From Candidatus Metalachnospira gallinarum (GTDB taxonomy: Bacteria; Bacillota; Clostridia; Lachnospirales; Anaerotignaceae), in assembly GCA_904378045.1 (NCBI GenBank), contig CAJFHC010000019.1, forward strand, positions 1 through 45,166: DNA of 45,166 nucleotides. Direction: 5' to 3'. Shown here piece by piece: positions 1-8,831 of this stretch. The stretch's first letter is position 1. Each line of letters opens with the position of its first letter. The notes beneath the pieces were generated by a model, which did not search any database, was not told where the DNA came from, and saw nothing but the letters and a program-made list of their open reading frames with translations. The translations under genes and the position numbers were made by a program.

Positions 1-97
1 CCTCGGCGGAAATGAATTCCGCCTGCGGAATAAACTCAGGAAACGCTTCGTTTCCCGAACCCTTCCGCTCACAATGGATTAGTTTTTTGACAGTCTG
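1..97 (+). mobile_element. Partial copy C of terminator-associated small repeat element
   Basis: This is the right-hand part of a non-coding element whose left part lies outside the window. Positions 60-97 match 28955-28992 (copy A), and positions 1-40 match the complement of 41010-41049 (copy B). It holds two hairpins: one around 14-32 and one with stem GGAAAC/GTTTCC at 39-55. It ends in GACAGTCTG, directly followed by a GC-rich terminator hairpin (98-125), the same arrangement as in the two complete copies. No coding capacity is seen. Assignment as a mobile element is inferred from repetition, terminal inverted repeats and flanking duplications in the other copies. Confidence 0.75.
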
Positions 98-126
98 GGG
101 ACGCCGCGTTTTGCGGCGTCCTTTTG
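98..126 (+). terminator. Intrinsic terminator hairpin flanking element copy C
   Basis: Stem GGACGCCGC / GCGGCGTCC with loop GTTTT, followed by TTTT, reads as a plus-strand terminator for a gene left of the window. It lies directly against the element end. By analogy with copies A and B, a second copy of this hairpin is expected just outside the window. Confidence 0.65.
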
Positions 127-148
127 CTATTGCCATAAAAAAGAGATG

Positions 149-2065
149 TTACTGTATTTCTTCCCATTTTTCATACAGCTCCTCAAGCTTTTCCTCGAGG
201 GCTGTCTTTTCCTCATATAATTCTTTAAGCCTGCCTGAATCCGAGCTTATCTCAGGATCGAACATAAGGGAATCCAATTCCTTTATGCGGCTTTCGGCCT
301 TATCTATTTCATCCTCGACCTTTTTGATCTCGCCGGCCTTTTTTCTGGCTTTGGCCTGCTCTTCCTTTTGCAGGAGCCAGTCAGTTTTTGTGTCTGAAAC
401 CGGCTGAGCTGTTTTTACTTCCGGCGCTGCGTCTCCGGAGAGCTTCTCAAGACGTTCCTTTTCATATTTCTTTTCCATACAATATGTATAGTTGCCCAGA
501 TATTTTGTTACTCCGTCCTTTGAAAGTTCCAGAGTGACCTCGGCGGTTTTATCGATGAAATATCTGTCGTGGGAAATATAGAAAACGGTTCCGTCATAAC
601 TGTTTATGGCGTCCTCCAGTATCTCCTTTGAATACATATCCAAATGGTTCGTAGGCTCGTCCAGAATAAGGAAGTTGCTTTTGGAAAGCATTATTTTCGC
701 CAATGATACTCTGCCTTTTTCGCCTCCGGAAAGGGAGCCGATCGTCTTGAACACGTCATCGCCGGTGAACACGAAGGCCGCGAGCACGTTTCGTATCTCG
801 CCGTTGGTCATATTCGGGTAGGCGTTATGTATCTCGTCAAATATTGTGTTTCTGTCATCCAGCTCATGGTGCTCCTGATCGTAATATCCGGGAAAAACAT
901 TTACGCCGAGAGCGGCCGTTCCGGATAAGGGGGAGAGCTGACCGAGGATTATTTTAAAAAGGGTGCTCTTTCCGATGCCGTTGGGACCGATGAGAGCCAC
1001 CTTCTGTCCTCTTTTTATTTCAAACGAAACGCCGGAAAAAAGTTTATTGCCGCCGAAGCCCATGGATATATTATCTACGGAAAGCACATCGTTTCCGCTC
1101 TGTATCCTCGGCGTCAGACGGAAATGCATTTTATCAGGAAGGTCGTCGGGCCGCTCGATCTTTTCCATACGCTCAAGCGCCTTTTCTCTGCTCTCAGCCC
1201 TTTTTATGGATTTTTCCCTGTTGAACTGGCGAAGAGTTTTTATTACCTCCTCCTGATGTTTTATCTCCTTTTGCTGATCTTCATAGCGCTTGAGAAGGGA
1301 AGCGCGCATGGCTTCCTTATTTCTTATGAAAAACGAATAGTTGCCGTTATAAACGGTGGACTTTTTATTTTCTATGTCTATTATTTTTGTGACCGTTCTG
1401 TCAAGAAAATATCTGTCATGGGAGATTATCAGAACGGAGCCGGAGTAGCCCTTCAAAAAGTCCTCAAGCCACTGTATGGATTCTATGTCAAGATGGTTTG
1501 TAGGCTCGTCCAAAAGGAGAAGATCGGGTCTCATAAGCAGCAGCTTTCCAAGAAAAACTCTCGTTTTCTGGCCTCCGGAAAGGGTAAATACCTGCTGCGA
1601 ATATTCTTCCTCGGAAAAGCCGAGGCCTTTAAGGACTCCGTTTATCCTGCTTTTGCAGCTATATCCGTCCATTTCCTCAAATTCCTGCTGAAGCCTTGAA
1701 TACTGCTCCATAAACGAGGAATATTCGTTGTCCGTGAGAGACGACATCCTTTTCTCCATTTCTCTAAGACGACGCTCAAGACTGAAAACCGAGTCAAAAA
1801 CGGACAGCATTTCTTCATATATTGTTTTTTCCGATCTTATGTCGATATTCTGCTCAAGATATCCTATGGTAGTATCCTTCGGAATATATATCTGACCGCT
1901 GTCATAGGAGATCTTATCCGTTATTATTTTAAAAAGGGTAGTCTTTCCGGCGCCGTTAACGCCCACAACGGCGGCTTTTTCCTTTTCCTCAAGATTGAAT
2001 GTTATTTTTTCCAGAATAGTATCCGTACCATAGCTTTTCGATATGTCTTTACAGGCTAGTATCAT
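149..2065 (-). CDS. ABC-F family ATP-binding cassette protein
   Basis: A 638-residue cytoplasmic protein with two ABC ATPase domains in one chain and no membrane segments, which defines the ABC-F (translation-factor/ribosome-associated) class. Visible motifs are the first Walker A (GVNGAGKTT, near residue 35), LSGGQ signature and LDEPTNHLD Walker B, then a second set with GPNGIGKST, LSGGEKGR and ILDEPTNHLD. A charged linker of about 80 residues joins the domains, and the last 80 or so residues are a predicted coiled coil, as in the YdiF/Uup branch. I chose ATG at 2065 over GTG at 2077 because GGAGTGAG lies at proper distance from the ATG but abuts the GTG, and the family usually begins MILxCK. 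It is transcribed away from rex. A specific role (ribosome rescue, antibiotic protection or assembly) cannot be read from sequence alone. Confidence 0.93.
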   Translation of the reverse strand: MILACKDISKSYGTDTILEKITFNLEEKEKAAVVGVNGAGKTTLFKIITDKISYDSGQIYIPKDTTIGYLEQNIDIRSEKTIYEEMLSVFDSVFSLERRLREMEKRMSSLTDNEYSSFMEQYSRLQQEFEEMDGYSCKSRINGVLKGLGFSEEEYSQQVFTLSGGQKTRVFLGKLLLMRPDLLLLDEPTNHLDIESIQWLEDFLKGYSGSVLIISHDRYFLDRTVTKIIDIENKKSTVYNGNYSFFIRNKEAMRASLLKRYEDQQKEIKHQEEVIKTLRQFNREKSIKRAESREKALERMEKIERPDDLPDKMHFRLTPRIQSGNDVLSVDNISMGFGGNKLFSGVSFEIKRGQKVALIGPNGIGKSTLFKIILGQLSPLSGTAALGVNVFPGYYDQEHHELDDRNTIFDEIHNAYPNMTNGEIRNVLAAFVFTGDDVFKTIGSLSGGEKGRVSLAKIMLSKSNFLILDEPTNHLDMYSKEILEDAINSYDGTVFYISHDRYFIDKTAEVTLELSKDGVTKYLGNYTYCMEKKYEKERLEKLSGDAAPEVKTAQPVSDTKTDWLLQKEEQAKARKKAGEIKKVEDEIDKAESRIKELDSLMFDPEISSDSGRLKELYEEKTALEEKLEELYEKWEEIQ

Positions 2066-2115
2066 GATTTTACTCACTCCGATAGATGATATTCTTAAAA
2101 GATATTGTTAAAAAA

Positions 2116-2144
2116 ATTATAACAGATTGAGTCCGGAATGAAAA
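2116..2144 (-). promoter_or_regulatory. Promoter of the ABC-F gene
   Basis: On the minus strand TATAAT (2116-2121) is preceded by TG one base upstream (extended -10) and by TTTTCA 17 bases upstream. It faces the ABC-F gene and is back to back with the rex promoter. Confidence 0.55.
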
Positions 2145-2153
2145 GAGTTATCG

Positions 2154-2183
2154 TTGACAATAGACAATCTTAAGTGATATACT
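2154..2183 (+). promoter_or_regulatory. Promoter of rex
   Basis: TTGACA (2154-2159), an 18-base spacer and TATACT (2178-2183) with an upstream TG give a near-consensus vegetative promoter with extended -10, about 30 bases before the rex start. No convincing Rex operator was seen, so autoregulation cannot be shown. Confidence 0.7.
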
Positions 2184-2215
2184 ATACATAATAAGTTGAT
2201 AAGGGGTCTTGTTTT

Positions 2216-2869
2216 ATGGATGGCGAAAAGAAGATATCCAGTGCCGTAATCAACAGATTACCGCGCTATTACAGGTATTTGGGCGATCTGCTTGAAAATG
2301 ATATCACCAGGATTTCATCAAAGGAACTTAGTGAAAAAATGAACATAACCGCGAGCCAAATTCGTCAGGATCTTAACAATTTCGGCGGCTTTGGACAGCA
2401 GGGCTACGGATATAATGTAGAGTACTTATATAATGAGATAAAGAAGATCCTCGGTCTGGACAGAGTATATAATCTTATAGTTGTCGGCGGAGGAAACATC
2501 GGACAGGCTCTTGTTAATTATACGAGCTTTGAAAAAAGAGGCTTTGTAATTACGGCTGTATTTGACGTTAATCCGAGACTTATCGGAATGTCCATCAGGG
2601 GCGTTGAGATATATGACGTTGACACGATGGAGGACTATGTTAAAAGCAATAAGGTGGATGTGGCCATACTTACGCTTCCGAGATCACAGGCGGCAAAGGC
2701 GGCTTCAGACTTGGCTTCATGGGGCATAAAGGGAATATGGAATTTCTCCCATGTAGACCTTAACCTTCCCAAGGACGTAATGGTAGAAAACGTCCATCTC
2801 ACCGACAGCCTTATGACCCTGCTTTACAAAATCAATGAGGTAAATAACGATTCGGACGCAAACAGCTGA
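2216..2869 (+). CDS. rex: Redox-sensing transcriptional repressor Rex
   Basis: Rex binds DNA as a dimer and is released when NADH rises relative to NAD+, controlling fermentation and respiration genes in Gram-positive bacteria. The 217-residue length is typical. The N-terminal winged-helix domain covers about residues 5-75, with the family-typical stretches RLPRYYRYL and ASQIRQDLNNFGGFGQQGYGY. A Rossmann domain follows, with the nucleotide-binding loop GGGNIG at residues 91-96. The ATG at 2216 has AAGGGGT upstream. The gene is monocistronic between its own promoter and a terminator at 2904. A plausible target in this window is the 2-hydroxyacid dehydrogenase at 23490, but no consensus Rex box was found there. 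Confidence 0.97.
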   Translation: MDGEKKISSAVINRLPRYYRYLGDLLENDITRISSKELSEKMNITASQIRQDLNNFGGFGQQGYGYNVEYLYNEIKKILGLDRVYNLIVVGGGNIGQALVNYTSFEKRGFVITAVFDVNPRLIGMSIRGVEIYDVDTMEDYVKSNKVDVAILTLPRSQAAKAASDLASWGIKGIWNFSHVDLNLPKDVMVENVHLTDSLMTLLYKINEVNNDSDANS

Positions 2870-2903
2870 TCGTTTGGTTAAGAAAATTAACATTCAAAAC
2901 AGA

Positions 2904-2930
2904 AGGGAACCGTTTGGTTCCTTTTGTTTT
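2904..2930 (+). terminator. Terminator after rex
   Basis: Stem GGAACC / GGTTCC with loop GTTT, followed by TTTTGTTTT. Confidence 0.85.
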
Positions 2931-3101
2931 ATAAAAAATTCTGGCCGCTTATGGCGGGAAAAAATAAAATATATAAGAAATCCTTAAAAAATGAATAAAA
3001 ATATATAAAATTATTTACTATTTTACAAAAAGGATATAAAATATAAGAATAGATAATATGCAGTATGGATTTAGAGCTGCATCAAGAGGAGGACGAGATT
3101 T

Positions 3102-3620
3102 ATGGGCAAATTTTCGGTTGTCAAGGGAGACATAGTAAAGTCAAAAACGGACGCGATTGTTAATGCCGCAAATACGTCTCTTTTGGGCGGCGGCGGCGTG
3201 GACGGAGCCATTCATAAGGCGGCCGGTCCTCAGCTGCTTGAAGAATGTGAAAAACTTAATGGATGCAAAACCGGAGAGGCGAAGATAACAAACGGATATA
3301 AGCTGCACGCCAAGTATGTAATACATACTCCCGGTCCCATATGGAGGGGCGGTATGAAAGGAGAAGCCGAGCTCCTTGCGTCCTGCTACAGAAACTGTCT
3401 TAATCTTGCTTTGGAGAACGGAATAAAAACCATCGCCTTTCCTTCAATAAGTACGGGCGTTTACCGTTTCCCCGTGGAGCAGGCCGCTGAGATAGCCGTA
3501 AACGAAATACTTAACTTCCTTTATGAGCACAGCGAGATAGAGCAGGTTAATATGGTGTGCTATGACGATGATACGCTGAAGGCATACAAAAAAGCGTATG
3601 AGCATGCGACAGAGCATTGA
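3102..3620 (+). CDS. Macro-domain protein, probable O-acetyl-ADP-ribose deacetylase
   Basis: A 172-residue single-domain cytoplasmic protein covered entirely by a macro domain. Family hallmarks are [16 protein letters not shown] (residues 9-24), the ligand loop [14 protein letters not shown] (about 29-42) and STGVYRFP (near 117), all of the YmdB/MacroD type. Proteins with this set bind ADP-ribose and commonly hydrolyse O-acetyl-ADP-ribose or ADP-ribosyl-aspartate/glutamate. AGAGGAGG lies 10 or so bases before the ATG. It is a single-gene unit with a strong terminator at 3628. No ADP-ribosyltransferase or sirtuin lies nearby, so the physiological substrate is open. Confidence 0.93.
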   Translation: MGKFSVVKGDIVKSKTDAIVNAANTSLLGGGGVDGAIHKAAGPQLLEECEKLNGCKTGEAKITNGYKLHAKYVIHTPGPIWRGGMKGEAELLASCYRNCLNLALENGIKTIAFPSISTGVYRFPVEQAAEIAVNEILNFLYEHSEIEQVNMVCYDDDTLKAYKKAYEHATEH

Positions 3621-3627
3621 CGGTTAT

Positions 3628-3668
3628 ACTCCGGAAATAAGAGGAAATCTCTTTTCCGGAGTTTTTTG
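3628..3668 (+). terminator. Terminator after macro-domain gene
   Basis: Ten-base stem ACTCCGGAAA / TTTCCGGAGT with a smaller nested hairpin in the loop, followed by six T. Confidence 0.9.
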
Positions 3669-3669
3669 T

Positions 3670-4180
3670 TATGTACACGTTAATAAAAATCAGCGAATTT
3701 TGACGGAAATGAATAGACACTGTTTTATATATTTTATAAAGCGAACGGGGGAGAAAATTTTGTTATATTTTTATCGGTTATAGAATTATGTAAACAATTA
3801 TGCACATTAATGATTTTTTTGCAAACAACTTGTACCCAGACATATTAACAATAAAAATAGCCGAAAAACAGGGTTATGCACAGAGTTATCCACATTATCC
3901 ACATTTTTTTGCTGTTAATAATGTGTATACAGGTGTGTCGAGCGGCATATAATTGCGTTATTTTTTTCCCAAGAACTCGGCATTCTTTAAATTGTCCATA
4001 ATAACGAAAAATAGTTTTAAATGATGACGCTTGATTTATGTAAACATATATAAAAATTTTTTATAAAACAAAAAAATAAAATATGATATAAGTTGAAGAT
4101 AAAAAAAGGATTTTGATATTTTTTATAGAATATATATATTATAAAGATGTAAAATATACTTGAAAGGATTTTACGCTTTA
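3670..4180. other. AT-rich non-coding gap with DnaA-box cluster
   Basis: About 500 bases without a credible gene. It contains four exact DnaA-type 9-mers in the same orientation: TTATGCACA at 3798-3806 and 3874-3882, and TTATCCACA at 3886-3894 and 3895-3903. A weaker reverse-strand match, TGTGTATAC, lies at 3922-3930. The 11-mer TTATGTAAACA occurs at 3786 and 4036, one on each side of the cluster. From about 4000 to 4150 the DNA is almost pure A/T. This resembles an origin or a DnaA-titration site, but dnaA and dnaN are not in the window. Confidence 0.6.
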
Positions 4181-4197
4181 GACGATAATGGTATTGT

Positions 4198-4227
4198 CAG
4201 CCCGGCGCAAAAGGGGCCGGCTGTTTT
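4198..4227 (+). promoter_or_regulatory. Terminator-like hairpin in the hpf leader
   Basis: CAGCC(C)GGC pairs with GCCGGCTG (one bulged C), followed by TTTTA, 36 bases upstream of the hpf start. No gene lies between it and the AT-rich gap, so it is either an attenuator of hpf or a stop for transcription coming out of the gap. Confidence 0.5.
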
Positions 4228-4262
4228 ATCATATACAGTATCACCCGAAGGGAGTTGTTATT

Positions 4263-4802
4263 ATGCGTTACAACATTAAAGGAAAAAACATGGAAATCGG
4301 CGACAGAACGAAAGAAAAGGTAAGCGCCAAATTGGACAGAGTTAAAAAACTTTTTCCTGAAGACGCAGAGGCTGTAGTTTTGATCAAGAGCGAAAAACTT
4401 GAGTATATTGTCGAGGTAACGATCCCTATGCAGAAGAGGGTCGTTAGAGCGGAGGTATCAGCCGACGATATGATGGCGGCGGTTGACAAAGCCGTTGACA
4501 TTATCGAAAGACAGATCGTAAGATATAAAAAACGTCTTAAAGCTCAGATCAGAAAGAACGCCGCTCTTGCCGCAGAGTATGACGCTATCCCGCCCGTTGA
4601 GGAAAGCCTTGACGACGAGCCCCTTTACAAGATCGAGAAGAGCAAACGCTTTGAAGTCAGACCCATGTCGGCTGAAGAAGCGGTTATGCAGATGGAACTT
4701 CTTGATCACAGCTTCTTTGTTTTCAGAAACGACAGCACAGAGCTTATTAATGTTGTATATAAGAGAAAAGACGGTTCCTTCGGTCTTATCGAACCAGAAT
4801 AA
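4263..4802 (+). CDS. hpf: Ribosome hibernation promoting factor, long form
   Basis: The 179-residue protein has the two-domain layout of long HPF. The N-terminal domain (about 1-105, MRYNIKGKNMEIGDRTKEKV...) binds the 30S decoding centre. A short linker is followed by the C-terminal dimerisation domain (about 120-179, IEKSKRFEVRPMSAEEAVMQ...LLDHSFFVFRN) that pairs ribosomes into 100S particles. The start at 4263 is set by AAGGGAG eight bases upstream and by the family N-terminus. An in-frame extension back to 4188 runs through the leader hairpin and is not credible. The gene precedes secA, as in many Bacillota, but has its own terminator. Confidence 0.95.
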   Translation: MRYNIKGKNMEIGDRTKEKVSAKLDRVKKLFPEDAEAVVLIKSEKLEYIVEVTIPMQKRVVRAEVSADDMMAAVDKAVDIIERQIVRYKKRLKAQIRKNAALAAEYDAIPPVEESLDDEPLYKIEKSKRFEVRPMSAEEAVMQMELLDHSFFVFRNDSTELINVVYKRKDGSFGLIEPE

Positions 4803-4817
4803 AATTAAAGCAAACAG

Positions 4818-4843
4818 GGAGAGGCGCTTGCCTCTCCTTTTTT
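4818..4843 (+). terminator. Terminator after hpf
   Basis: Perfect eight-base stem GGAGAGGC / GCCTCTCC with loop GCTT and a run of T. Confidence 0.92.
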
Positions 4844-4949
4844 GTATGGGCTGATTTTCATACGGCTGCGGGCGGAAGCGCCTTGACTTAAATATTATCT
4901 TTCATACAATTAAATTTTTCTTAATATGCGGATTATGTGAAAATTTTTG

Positions 4950-4978
4950 TTGCTACGTCTTTATAAATCTGATAAACT
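4950..4978 (+). promoter_or_regulatory. Candidate promoter of secA-prfB
   Basis: TTGCTA (4950-4955), 17-base spacer, TAAACT (4973-4978) preceded by TGA. It lies between the hpf terminator and secA. Confidence 0.45.
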
Positions 4979-5040
4979 ATTATATTGTGGATGGACTATG
5001 TAGAAATACAATAGTATATGTATAAAGAGGTGCACATTTA

Positions 5041-7617
5041 ATGAGTTTTCTTGAAAAGATATTTGGAAACTACAGTGAGAAGGAATTAAAGAAGATAAAT
5101 CCTGTTGTAGATAAAATTGAAAGTTATGACAGCGCTATGCAGGCGCTGACGGATGAGGAGCTTAGGGCAAAGACTGAAGAGTTCAAAGGCAGACTTGCCG
5201 CCGGAGAGACCCTTGACGATCTTCTGCCCGAGGCATTCGCGGCCGTAAGGGAAGCGGCTTGGAGGGTAAGACAGATGAAGCCCTTCAGAGTGCAGCTCAT
5301 CGGAGGAATCGTCCTTCACCAGGGGCGTATTGCCGAGATGAAAACCGGTGAGGGAAAGACCCTCGTGGCCGTTATGCCCGCTTACCTCAACGCTCTTGAG
5401 GGAAAGGGAGTCCATATCGTTACGGTAAACGATTACCTGGCAAGCCGTGACGCCGATTGGATGGGCGAGATATTCAGGTTTATGGGACTCAGCGTCGGCG
5501 TAATACTTAACGGACTTACAAGCGCAGAAAGACAGGCGGCCTATGCCTGCGATATAACATACGCTACGAACAACGAGCTTGGCTTCGATTATCTGAGGGA
5601 CAATATGGTCGTTCGTATCGAGAACATCGTCCAGAGAGGACTTCATTACGCCATCATCGACGAGGTGGATTCCATCCTTATCGACGAGGCAAGAACGCCC
5701 CTTATTATTTCCGGAAGCGGAACGAAGTCTACGCAGCTTTATGAGATTGCCGACGCTTTCGCAAAAAGGCTTAAAAAGGGACGCATACTTAACGAGGAAG
5801 ATGCCCTTAACCCCCTTATCAAGGAGGAGATAAAGGAGGAAGGAGATTTTGTTGTCGATGAAAAAGCAAAAACGGTTACACTTACCCAGCAGGGCGTCGA
5901 AAAGGCGGAAAAATTCTTTAACATCGAAAACCTTTCTGATCCGGAAAACATTGAAATTCTCCATCATATTAATAATGCTCTTAAAGCAAACTATAACATG
6001 TTTAAGGACCAGAACTATGTTGTCCAGAATGATGAGATCCTGATCGTCGACGAGTTCACGGGACGTATAATGCCCGGCAGAAGATACTCCGACGGACTTC
6101 ATCAGGCAATCGAGGCTAAGGAGCATGTAAAAGTAAAAAGGGAAAGCAAGACGCTTGCCACCATTACGTTCCAGAACTTCTTTAATAAATATGAGAAGAA
6201 ATCCGGTATGACCGGTACGGCTCAGACAGAGGAAGCCGAGTTCAGAAACATATATAATATGGACGTTGTGTGCATACCGACGAATAAGCCGGTAATAAGG
6301 GTGGACAGGACGGACGTCGTATATACGACCGAGGCAGGAAAGTTCCGCGCCGTTGTCAACGATATAAAGGAAGCGCATGAAAAGGGACAGCCGGTGCTTG
6401 TCGGTACGGTAACTATCGAGAAATCCGAGCTTTTAAGCGCCATGCTCAAAAGGGAAGGCATTCCTCATCAGGTGCTCAACGCGAAATACCATGAAAAAGA
6501 GGCCGAGATAATCGCCCTTGCCGGACAGAAGAACGCCGTTACGATAGCGACAAATATGGCCGGACGTGGTACCGACATACAGCTTGGAGAGGGAGTCAAA
6601 GAACTTGGCGGACTTAAGATAATCGGTACTGAGCGCCATGAGTCAAGACGTATCGACAACCAGCTCAGAGGACGTGCCGGACGTCAGGGAGACCCCGGAG
6701 AATCAAGATTCTTCATCTCCATGGAGGACGATCTTATGCGCCTTTTCGGCTCGGATAAGACAAAGGAAATGATCGAGAAAATGGGTATCGGCGAGGATGA
6801 GCCCATTGAGCATGGAATGCTCGCAAAGGCCATCGAGAGCGCCCAGAAGAAGGTGGAGGGCAACAACTTCGCCATTCGTAAACGCCTTCTTGAGTACGAC
6901 GAGGTAATGAACGAACAGCGTGAGATCATTTACGGCGAGAGAAAAAGAGTGCTTATGGGAGAAAACCTCCGTGACAGCATACAGAATATGATCGACCAGA
7001 TCATCGACAGGATAGCCGACAGATATATAGCCGACGATACTCCCGTGGATCAGTGGGATATGCTCGGCTTCAACGAAGGAATACATGAGGTCATTCCCGT
7101 AAAGGGCAGCTTTATGATACCTGAGGACAAAAAGTCAACTGTAACAAAGGACAGCTTTAAGGACGATATGAAAAAAATCGCCCATAGACTTTATGAGCTC
7201 AAGGAAAAGGAGATAAATGACGATGAGAAGATGAGGGAGCTTGAAAGGGTAATCATGCTCAAGGTCATCGACTCAAGATGGATGGATCATATCGACGATA
7301 TGGATCAGATGCGTCAGGGAATAAGCCTTCAGTCATATGCCCAGAAGGATCCCCTCATCGAATATAAATACGCAAGCTATGATATGTTTGAGGAAATGAG
7401 CAACAGCATACAGCTTGATACCGTAAAGACGCTCTACAGGGTAAGAGTCGTAACGGAGGCTAAGCGTGAAGAGGTGGCAAAACCCATGTTCACCAACAAG
7501 GACGACTCCCTGACCGCTAAGCCCAAGCAGAGAACGACGGCGAAGGTCGGCAGAAACGATCCCTGCCCCTGCGGAAGCGGAAAGAAGTACAAAAACTGCT
7601 GCGGCAGAAACGCGTGA
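5041..7617 (+). CDS. secA: Preprotein translocase ATPase SecA
   Basis: SecA drives secretory proteins through SecYEG by ATP hydrolysis on the inner face of the membrane. The 858-residue length is normal. Walker A MKTGEGKT is at residues 100-107, the DEVD box sits in [21 protein letters not shown] (near 206), and the helicase motifs [12 protein letters not shown] and [13 protein letters not shown] lie in the second nucleotide-binding fold. The C-terminal zinc-binding tail [16 protein letters not shown] carries Cys842, 844, 853 and 854, used for SecB or lipid contact in other bacteria. AGAGGTG lies upstream of the ATG. It is followed 29 bases later by prfB, the conserved secA-prfB order of Bacillota. 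Confidence 0.98.
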   Translation: MSFLEKIFGNYSEKELKKINPVVDKIESYDSAMQALTDEELRAKTEEFKGRLAAGETLDDLLPEAFAAVREAAWRVRQMKPFRVQLIGGIVLHQGRIAEMKTGEGKTLVAVMPAYLNALEGKGVHIVTVNDYLASRDADWMGEIFRFMGLSVGVILNGLTSAERQAAYACDITYATNNELGFDYLRDNMVVRIENIVQRGLHYAIIDEVDSILIDEARTPLIISGSGTKSTQLYEIADAFAKRLKKGRILNEEDALNPLIKEEIKEEGDFVVDEKAKTVTLTQQGVEKAEKFFNIENLSDPENIEILHHINNALKANYNMFKDQNYVVQNDEILIVDEFTGRIMPGRRYSDGLHQAIEAKEHVKVKRESKTLATITFQNFFNKYEKKSGMTGTAQTEEAEFRNIYNMDVVCIPTNKPVIRVDRTDVVYTTEAGKFRAVVNDIKEAHEKGQPVLVGTVTIEKSELLSAMLKREGIPHQVLNAKYHEKEAEIIALAGQKNAVTIATNMAGRGTDIQLGEGVKELGGLKIIGTERHESRRIDNQLRGRAGRQGDPGESRFFISMEDDLMRLFGSDKTKEMIEKMGIGEDEPIEHGMLAKAIESAQKKVEGNNFAIRKRLLEYDEVMNEQREIIYGERKRVLMGENLRDSIQNMIDQIIDRIADRYIADDTPVDQWDMLGFNEGIHEVIPVKGSFMIPEDKKSTVTKDSFKDDMKKIAHRLYELKEKEINDDEKMRELERVIMLKVIDSRWMDHIDDMDQMRQGISLQSYAQKDPLIEYKYASYDMFEEMSNSIQLDTVKTLYRVRVVTEAKREEVAKPMFTNKDDSLTAKPKQRTTAKVGRNDPCPCGSGKKYKNCCGRNA

Positions 7618-7646
7618 TATATAGTTATTAGTAAGGAGCCGGTAAT

Positions 7647-8747
7647 ATGTTTGAACTTGATCAGATAGGAAACGAGCTGTCCCCCTATGAGGATAAGCTT
7701 AAGGATATGGGCGGTCTGCTCGGCATAGAGGAAGCTAAGGAAAAAATAGCCGAGCTTGAGGAAATATCCGCGGATCCTGATTTCTGGAACGATATGGCCA
7801 AAAGCCAGAAGACCATGCAGACGCTTAAAGGTCTTAAAGACAAAGTCAGCGGGTACGAGTCGCTCATATCAAAATACGAGGATATTTATACACTCATAGA
7901 AATGGGAAAGGAAGAAGAGGACGAGAGCCTTCTTGACGAGGTAAAGACGGAAGCGGAGGAATTCAAGGAGAGCTATGAAAAGCTCAGGATCGCAACCCTT
8001 CTTGACGGCGAGTATGACAGAAACAACGCCATTGTCACCCTGCACGCCGGAGAGGGCGGAACCGAAGCCTGCGACTGGGTGAGTATGCTTTACAGAATGT
8101 ATACGAGATGGGCTTCCAAAAAAGGCTTTGCCGTTGAGACGCTTGACTATCTTGACGGCGAGGAGGCGGGAATAAAATCCGTTACATTCCAGGTAAACGG
8201 AGAGAACGCCTATGGATATCTCAAGAGTGAGAAAGGCGTCCACAGGCTTGTAAGAATATCGCCCTTCGACTCGTCGGGAAGAAGGCACACATCTTTCGCC
8301 AGCTGCGACGTTATGCCCGAAATAGATGATGATGTTGAGATCGAGATTCGTCCCGAGGATATAAGGGTAGATACCTACCGTGCCAGCGGCGCCGGCGGAC
8401 AGCATGTCAACAAGACCTCATCCGCTATCAGAATCACCCACTATCCCACGGGAATAGTAGTTCAGTGCCAGAATGAACGAAGCCAGTTCAGCAACAAGGA
8501 TATGGCTATGAAAATGCTCAGATCAAAGCTCCTTGAACTTAAGATAGAGGAAAATATGAAAAAGCTCGCCGAGATCAGGGGAGACATAAAGGAAAACGCC
8601 TGGGGCAGCCAGATCCGTTCCTATGTATTTATGCCCTATAACCTTGTAAAGGATCTCAGAACGGGAGAGGAAACGGCAAATGTTTCCGCTGTTATGGACG
8701 GAGATATAGACAGATTTATAAACGCTTATTTGAGCTGGATACATTGA
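7647..8747 (+). CDS. prfB: Peptide chain release factor 2, without programmed frameshift
   Basis: RF2 recognises UGA and UAA and triggers peptide release on the ribosome. The 366-residue product is full length. The RF2-specific recognition tripeptide SPF is at residues 205-207 and the catalytic GGQ at 250-252 (GAGGQHVNK). In many bacteria prfB has an in-frame UGA near codon 25 needing a +1 shift. Here residues 15-35 (EDKLKDMGGLLGIEEAKEK) read straight through, so this autoregulation is absent. Transcription is probably from secA, and a terminator follows at 8754. Confidence 0.97.
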   Translation: MFELDQIGNELSPYEDKLKDMGGLLGIEEAKEKIAELEEISADPDFWNDMAKSQKTMQTLKGLKDKVSGYESLISKYEDIYTLIEMGKEEEDESLLDEVKTEAEEFKESYEKLRIATLLDGEYDRNNAIVTLHAGEGGTEACDWVSMLYRMYTRWASKKGFAVETLDYLDGEEAGIKSVTFQVNGENAYGYLKSEKGVHRLVRISPFDSSGRRHTSFASCDVMPEIDDDVEIEIRPEDIRVDTYRASGAGGQHVNKTSSAIRITHYPTGIVVQCQNERSQFSNKDMAMKMLRSKLLELKIEENMKKLAEIRGDIKENAWGSQIRSYVFMPYNLVKDLRTGEETANVSAVMDGDIDRFINAYLSWIH

Positions 8748-8753
8748 TGAAAC

Positions 8754-8791
8754 AACCCTCTGAGACGGAACCAATCCTATCGGAGGGTTTT
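8754..8791 (+). terminator. Terminator after prfB
   Basis: AACCCTC / GAGGGTT stem (8754-8760 with 8783-8789), extended by two weaker pairs, followed by a short T run. Confidence 0.7.
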
Positions 8792-8831
8792 GCGCTTTTT
8801 ACGCCTTTGGCGGACGCATATGGTGATATAT

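Noticed and set aside
2105..2124. Rex operator between the ABC-F gene and rex
   Set aside because: TGTTA-N9-TAACA has the wrong spacing for a Rex box, and the bases are accounted for by the ABC-F promoter.
4188..4262. Upstream extension of hpf
   Set aside because: It would translate through a terminator-like hairpin, lacks a ribosome binding site and is not part of the HPF family.
5086..6378. Minus-strand open frame of about 430 codons inside secA
   Set aside because: Mirror of secA codons, no recognisable domain and no ribosome binding site.
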